Source: Onstottus_A sp049273835
Lineage (GTDB): Bacteria; Acidobacteriota; Blastocatellia; UBA7656
Assembly (NCBI GenBank): GCA_049273835.1
Contig: JBASRM010000269.1
Coordinates: forward strand, 1-23,167
Direction: 5' to 3'
DNA length: 23,167 bases
The translations under genes were made by a program, and so were the position numbers. Below the pieces are notes generated by a model. That model saw only the letters and a list, made by a program, of their open reading frames with translations, made no database searches and was not told where the DNA came from. This document shows positions 22,670 to 23,167 of the stretch, one piece after another (the stretch's first letter is position 1; every line of letters starts with the position of its first letter).

Positions 22670-22725
22670 TTGCTGTTGATATTCAACAGGAAGCCGTGTA
22701 TTCTCCTGTAGAAAATCCACAGGAG
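22670..22725 (+). promoter_or_regulatory. Two tandem dyads at the padR-2 promoter, probable PadR operators
   Basis: The upstream dyad CTGTTGA-TAT-TCAACAG (22673-22689) is centred on 22681, the last base of the -35 hexamer, exactly as at padR-1. The downstream dyad (22703-22725) has arms CTCCTGT and ACAGGAG, overlaps the end of the -10 and covers the start site and the first part of the ribosome site. Centres are 33 bases apart. The downstream sites of the two promoters share CTCCT, AGA, TC and AGGAG at equivalent positions. Confidence 0.6.
22676..22704 (+). promoter_or_regulatory. Predicted sigma-70 promoter of padR-2
   Basis: TTGATA (22676-22681), then a 17-base spacer, then TATTCT (22699-22704). 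The predicted transcript begins near 22711, leaving about 24 bases before the GTG start codon at 22735. Confidence 0.7.
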
Positions 22726-22734
22726 AGGCATCGC

Positions 22735-23070
22735 GTGAAGGAATCCACTTCAGAAATCCTGCAAGGAACGCTGGACTTGATGGTGCTCAAGACCCTCGAA
22801 GGTCTTGGGCCGTTGCACGGCTACGGCATTGCCCGGCGCATCGAACAGGTCAGCGACGGCGTCTTGTCGTTGAACCAGGGAACAATCTATCCCGCGCTTT
22901 TGAGACTTCAGCAGAAGGGCTGGATCAAGGGCGAGTGGGGTTCATCGGAGAACAATCGGCGGGCTAAGTACTACTCGATTACCAGGGCCGGCCGCAAACA
23001 ACTCGCAACCGAGACCGAAGACTGGGAGCGGATATCGGCCATAATTGCGCGGATGTTGAACAGCGCCTAG
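22735..23070 (+). CDS. PadR-2, PadR-family transcriptional regulator
   Basis: 111-residue winged-helix protein with the standard acidobacterial PadR pattern: EILQGTLDLMVLKTLEGLGP, HGYGIARRIEQ, LNQGTIYPALLRLQQKGW and RRAKYYSITRAGRKQL. Start GTG 22735, translated as Met; AGGAGAGG (22721-22728) is at proper distance. Longer in-frame versions reaching upstream to 22618 would have to read through the promoter and dyads, so they were rejected. ADOP-9 starts 15 bases after the stop, so the two are almost certainly one transcript, and repression of its own operon is the expected role. It keeps the residues NQGTIYPAL that PadR-1 has changed. Confidence 0.94.
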   Translation: MKESTSEILQGTLDLMVLKTLEGLGPLHGYGIARRIEQVSDGVLSLNQGTIYPALLRLQQKGWIKGEWGSSENNRRAKYYSITRAGRKQLATETEDWERISAIIARMLNSA

Positions 23071-23085
23071 ATGGGAGTCATTGGG

Positions 23086-23167
23086 ATGAGCAGGCTTCGA
23101 GAGTTGGCGTCGCGGATCCGGGGATTGTTCGGTCAGAACCGTCTCGACAGGGATCTGGACGAAGAAC
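23086..23167 (+). CDS. ADOP-9, N-terminus of a prefix-domain permease (3' end outside window)
   Basis: Only 27 codons are visible: MSRLRELASRIRGLFGQNR followed by LDRDLDEE. This matches the opening of the permease prefix domain in ADOP-8 (basic amphipathic helix, then RELD-like acidic stretch). ATG 23086 has GGGAG (23073-23077) 8 bases upstream. An in-frame ATG at 23071, abutting the padR-2 stop, would add five residues and has no ribosome site of its own. That the rest is a double permease is inferred from the prefix and from the padR-2 neighbour. Confidence 0.8.
   Translation, partial: MSRLRELASRIRGLFGQNRLDRDLDEE

Noticed and set aside
2..23167. Insertion sequences, integrases, tRNA or rRNA genes, toxin-antitoxin or phage-defence genes
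   Set aside because: No open frame resembles a transposase or recombinase and no tRNA-like or rRNA-like sequence was recognised; everything coding is explained by permeases, PadR regulators, a propeller protein and an amidohydrolase.

Overview
The window reads as a piece of an acidobacterial chromosome, probably from the Blastocatellia side of the phylum (the class is a guess from repeat style, not proven). The main evidence is a run of nine ADOP genes (acidobacterial duplicated orphan permeases), six of them complete, one cut by the left edge, one complete with an N-terminal prefix domain, and one prefix-type gene cut by the right edge. Two small regulators of the acidobacterial PadR type accompany the prefix-type permeases. 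Every recognised gene is on the + strand, and the sequence is moderately GC-rich.

Layout: ADOP-1 (3' end only, 2-724), ADOP-2 (795-3206) and ADOP-3 (3340-5748) come first. Next are two enzymes or accessory proteins that are not permeases: an exported PQQ-type beta-propeller protein (5846-7072) and a membrane-anchored metal-dependent amidohydrolase (7203-8720). The array then resumes with ADOP-4 (8822-11272), ADOP-5 (11451-13925), ADOP-6 (14064-16493) and ADOP-7 (16696-19128). The right end holds two regulator-permease pairs: padR-1 (19292-19627) with ADOP-8 (19818-22463), and padR-2 (22735-23070) with ADOP-9 (from 23086, cut by the window end). No gene-free stretch exceeds 300 bases; the longest gap is 271 bases.

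Each ADOP is a double MacB/FtsX-like permease: two copies of (one helix, large periplasmic domain, three helices). None is accompanied by an ATP-binding subunit, so if they are transporters their ATPases must be encoded elsewhere. The permeases are divergent and fall into at least two sequence types that are interleaved along the array, so this is not a fresh tandem amplification.

The most interesting non-coding signals are: (1) spacers between ADOP genes built of seven-base units arranged as facing inverted arms, with the downstream arm always ending just before the Shine-Dalgarno of the next permease; (2) a paired dyad arrangement in both padR promoters, one dyad centred on the end of the -35 hexamer and a second covering the start site and Shine-Dalgarno, 33-34 bases apart; and (3) a 25-27 base element found in opposite orientations at almost the same distance (46 and 47 bases) upstream of both padR -35 hexamers. 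A separate 26-base tandem repeat with an inverted copy fills the gap before the amidohydrolase gene.
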